6,181 nt of DNA from Spirochaetaceae bacterium (GTDB lineage Bacteria; Spirochaetota; Spirochaetia; Treponematales; Breznakiellaceae). The first letter of the stretch is position 1. Every line of letters begins with the position of its first letter. A program made the translations under genes and the position numbers. The stretch covers positions 1-6,181 of the forward strand of contig JAIRSB010000155.1 of assembly GCA_031255655.1 (NCBI GenBank), given 5' to 3'. Below the pieces are notes generated by a model. That model saw only the letters and a list, made by a program, of their open reading frames with translations, made no database searches and was not told where the DNA came from. Positions 5,748-6,181 of this stretch are shown here, piece after piece.

Positions 5748-6181
5748 GATTTTTGCAAAATGCTTTTCCCTAATCGCCACCTTCTGCCTCGCGCTTGCGC
5801 CGCTCGTTTCGTGCGCGCTCACCCCGCGCCGGGAGGAGATGCCTTACACGGCTCCGGCTCGCTCCAGCCGCGTCGTCGAAGTGCTGGATTATCAGGGACG
5901 CGAGGACGGGCTGGAACTTGAGGACTGGCTGTCCGTATATATCGTCGGCGGCGTACTCGCGCTCGAAAAACTAGCTGAATTCGCGCCTTATTATGTTTTC
6001 GTGGTGGAACAATATTCTAGCAATCTCGATACGCTTACGCAGTGGGCGGATAATTTCAGCGTTGAACACGATTTCCCGCAGTTGGTTTTTTTGCGCGTCT
6101 ATGATCGTTTAACCGGCAATATTTCTGCCATTCCAGATGACCTGTACGGCAGTTTTTTTGAAACGATGATAAAGCGGACAG
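5737..6181 (+). CDS. Putative lipoprotein of unknown function (3' end outside window)
   Basis: An open frame from the ATG at 5737 runs off the right edge, giving 148 visible codons. Residues 1-25 form a lipoprotein signal peptide: basic start (EIRIFAK), hydrophobic core (about 10-23) and lipobox LVSC with the lipidated cysteine at 26. Signal peptidase II would cut before Cys26, leaving a membrane-anchored protein followed by a charged segment (TPRREE) and a Pro/Ser/Arg-rich stretch to about 45. The visible mature part mixes acidic (EDGLELEDWL, 56-65) and aromatic/hydrophobic segments (67-90) and resembles a folded extracytoplasmic domain; I recognise no family and see no catalytic motif. The start overlaps the lysC end by 11 bases in another frame with only a weak GAAG upstream, which fits translational coupling. 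The next in-frame ATG (5839) lies after the lipobox and would discard it. Bacterial lipoprotein export is well supported; function is not. Confidence 0.8.
   Translation, partial: MEIRIFAKCFSLIATFCLALAPLVSCALTPRREEMPYTAPARSSRVVEVLDYQGREDGLELEDWLSVYIVGGVLALEKLAEFAPYYVFVVEQYSSNLDTLTQWADNFSVEHDFPQLVFLRVYDRLTGNISAIPDDLYGSFFETMIKRT

Noticed and set aside
5839..6181. Later start for the lipoprotein at the ATG at 5839, preceded by GGGAGGAG
   Set aside because: The purine run abuts the ATG with almost no spacing, and this start would remove the clear signal peptide and lipobox encoded just upstream.

Overview
The window looks like a bacterial chromosome segment of roughly balanced base composition. 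It carries four genes, all on the + strand, and two of them run off the ends. The CheB sequence style, a long exported ankyrin-repeat protein and a lipoprotein with a Leu-Val-Ser-Cys lipobox suggest a spirochaete, possibly a Treponema relative. That placement is inference from general resemblance and has not been tested by a search.

Layout: (1) 1-1127, the 3' portion of cheB, the chemotaxis-receptor methylesterase. Its reading frame is open to the left edge and already encodes the conserved acidic pair of the receiver domain before the first visible ATG, so the gene starts outside the window. (2) 1128-1440, a 313-base gap. It holds two tiny tandem hairpins, a GC-rich element resembling a widespread family of dispersed intergenic repeats, a candidate promoter, and a leader whose C-run can pair with either of two G-runs, one of them the ribosome binding site of the next gene. 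(3) 1441-4353, a 970-residue exported protein made almost entirely of about 26-27 ankyrin repeats. The repeats are organised in a higher-order pattern of three superblocks. (4) 4395-5747, lysC, a monofunctional aspartate kinase with two C-terminal ACT domains, closest in layout to the lysine-sensitive E. coli AKIII type. (5) 5737-6181 and beyond, the 5' part of a lipoprotein gene of unknown function that overlaps the end of lysC by 11 bases.

The last three genes are closely packed (41-base gap, then an 11-base overlap) and may be one transcript starting in the 1128-1440 gap. Their functions do not form an obvious pathway: one makes aspartyl phosphate for amino-acid and diaminopimelate synthesis, and the other two are envelope proteins of unknown role. 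cheB probably belongs to a chemotaxis operon lying to the left. The most noteworthy items are the superblock architecture of the periplasmic ankyrin protein and the possible RNA switch in its leader.
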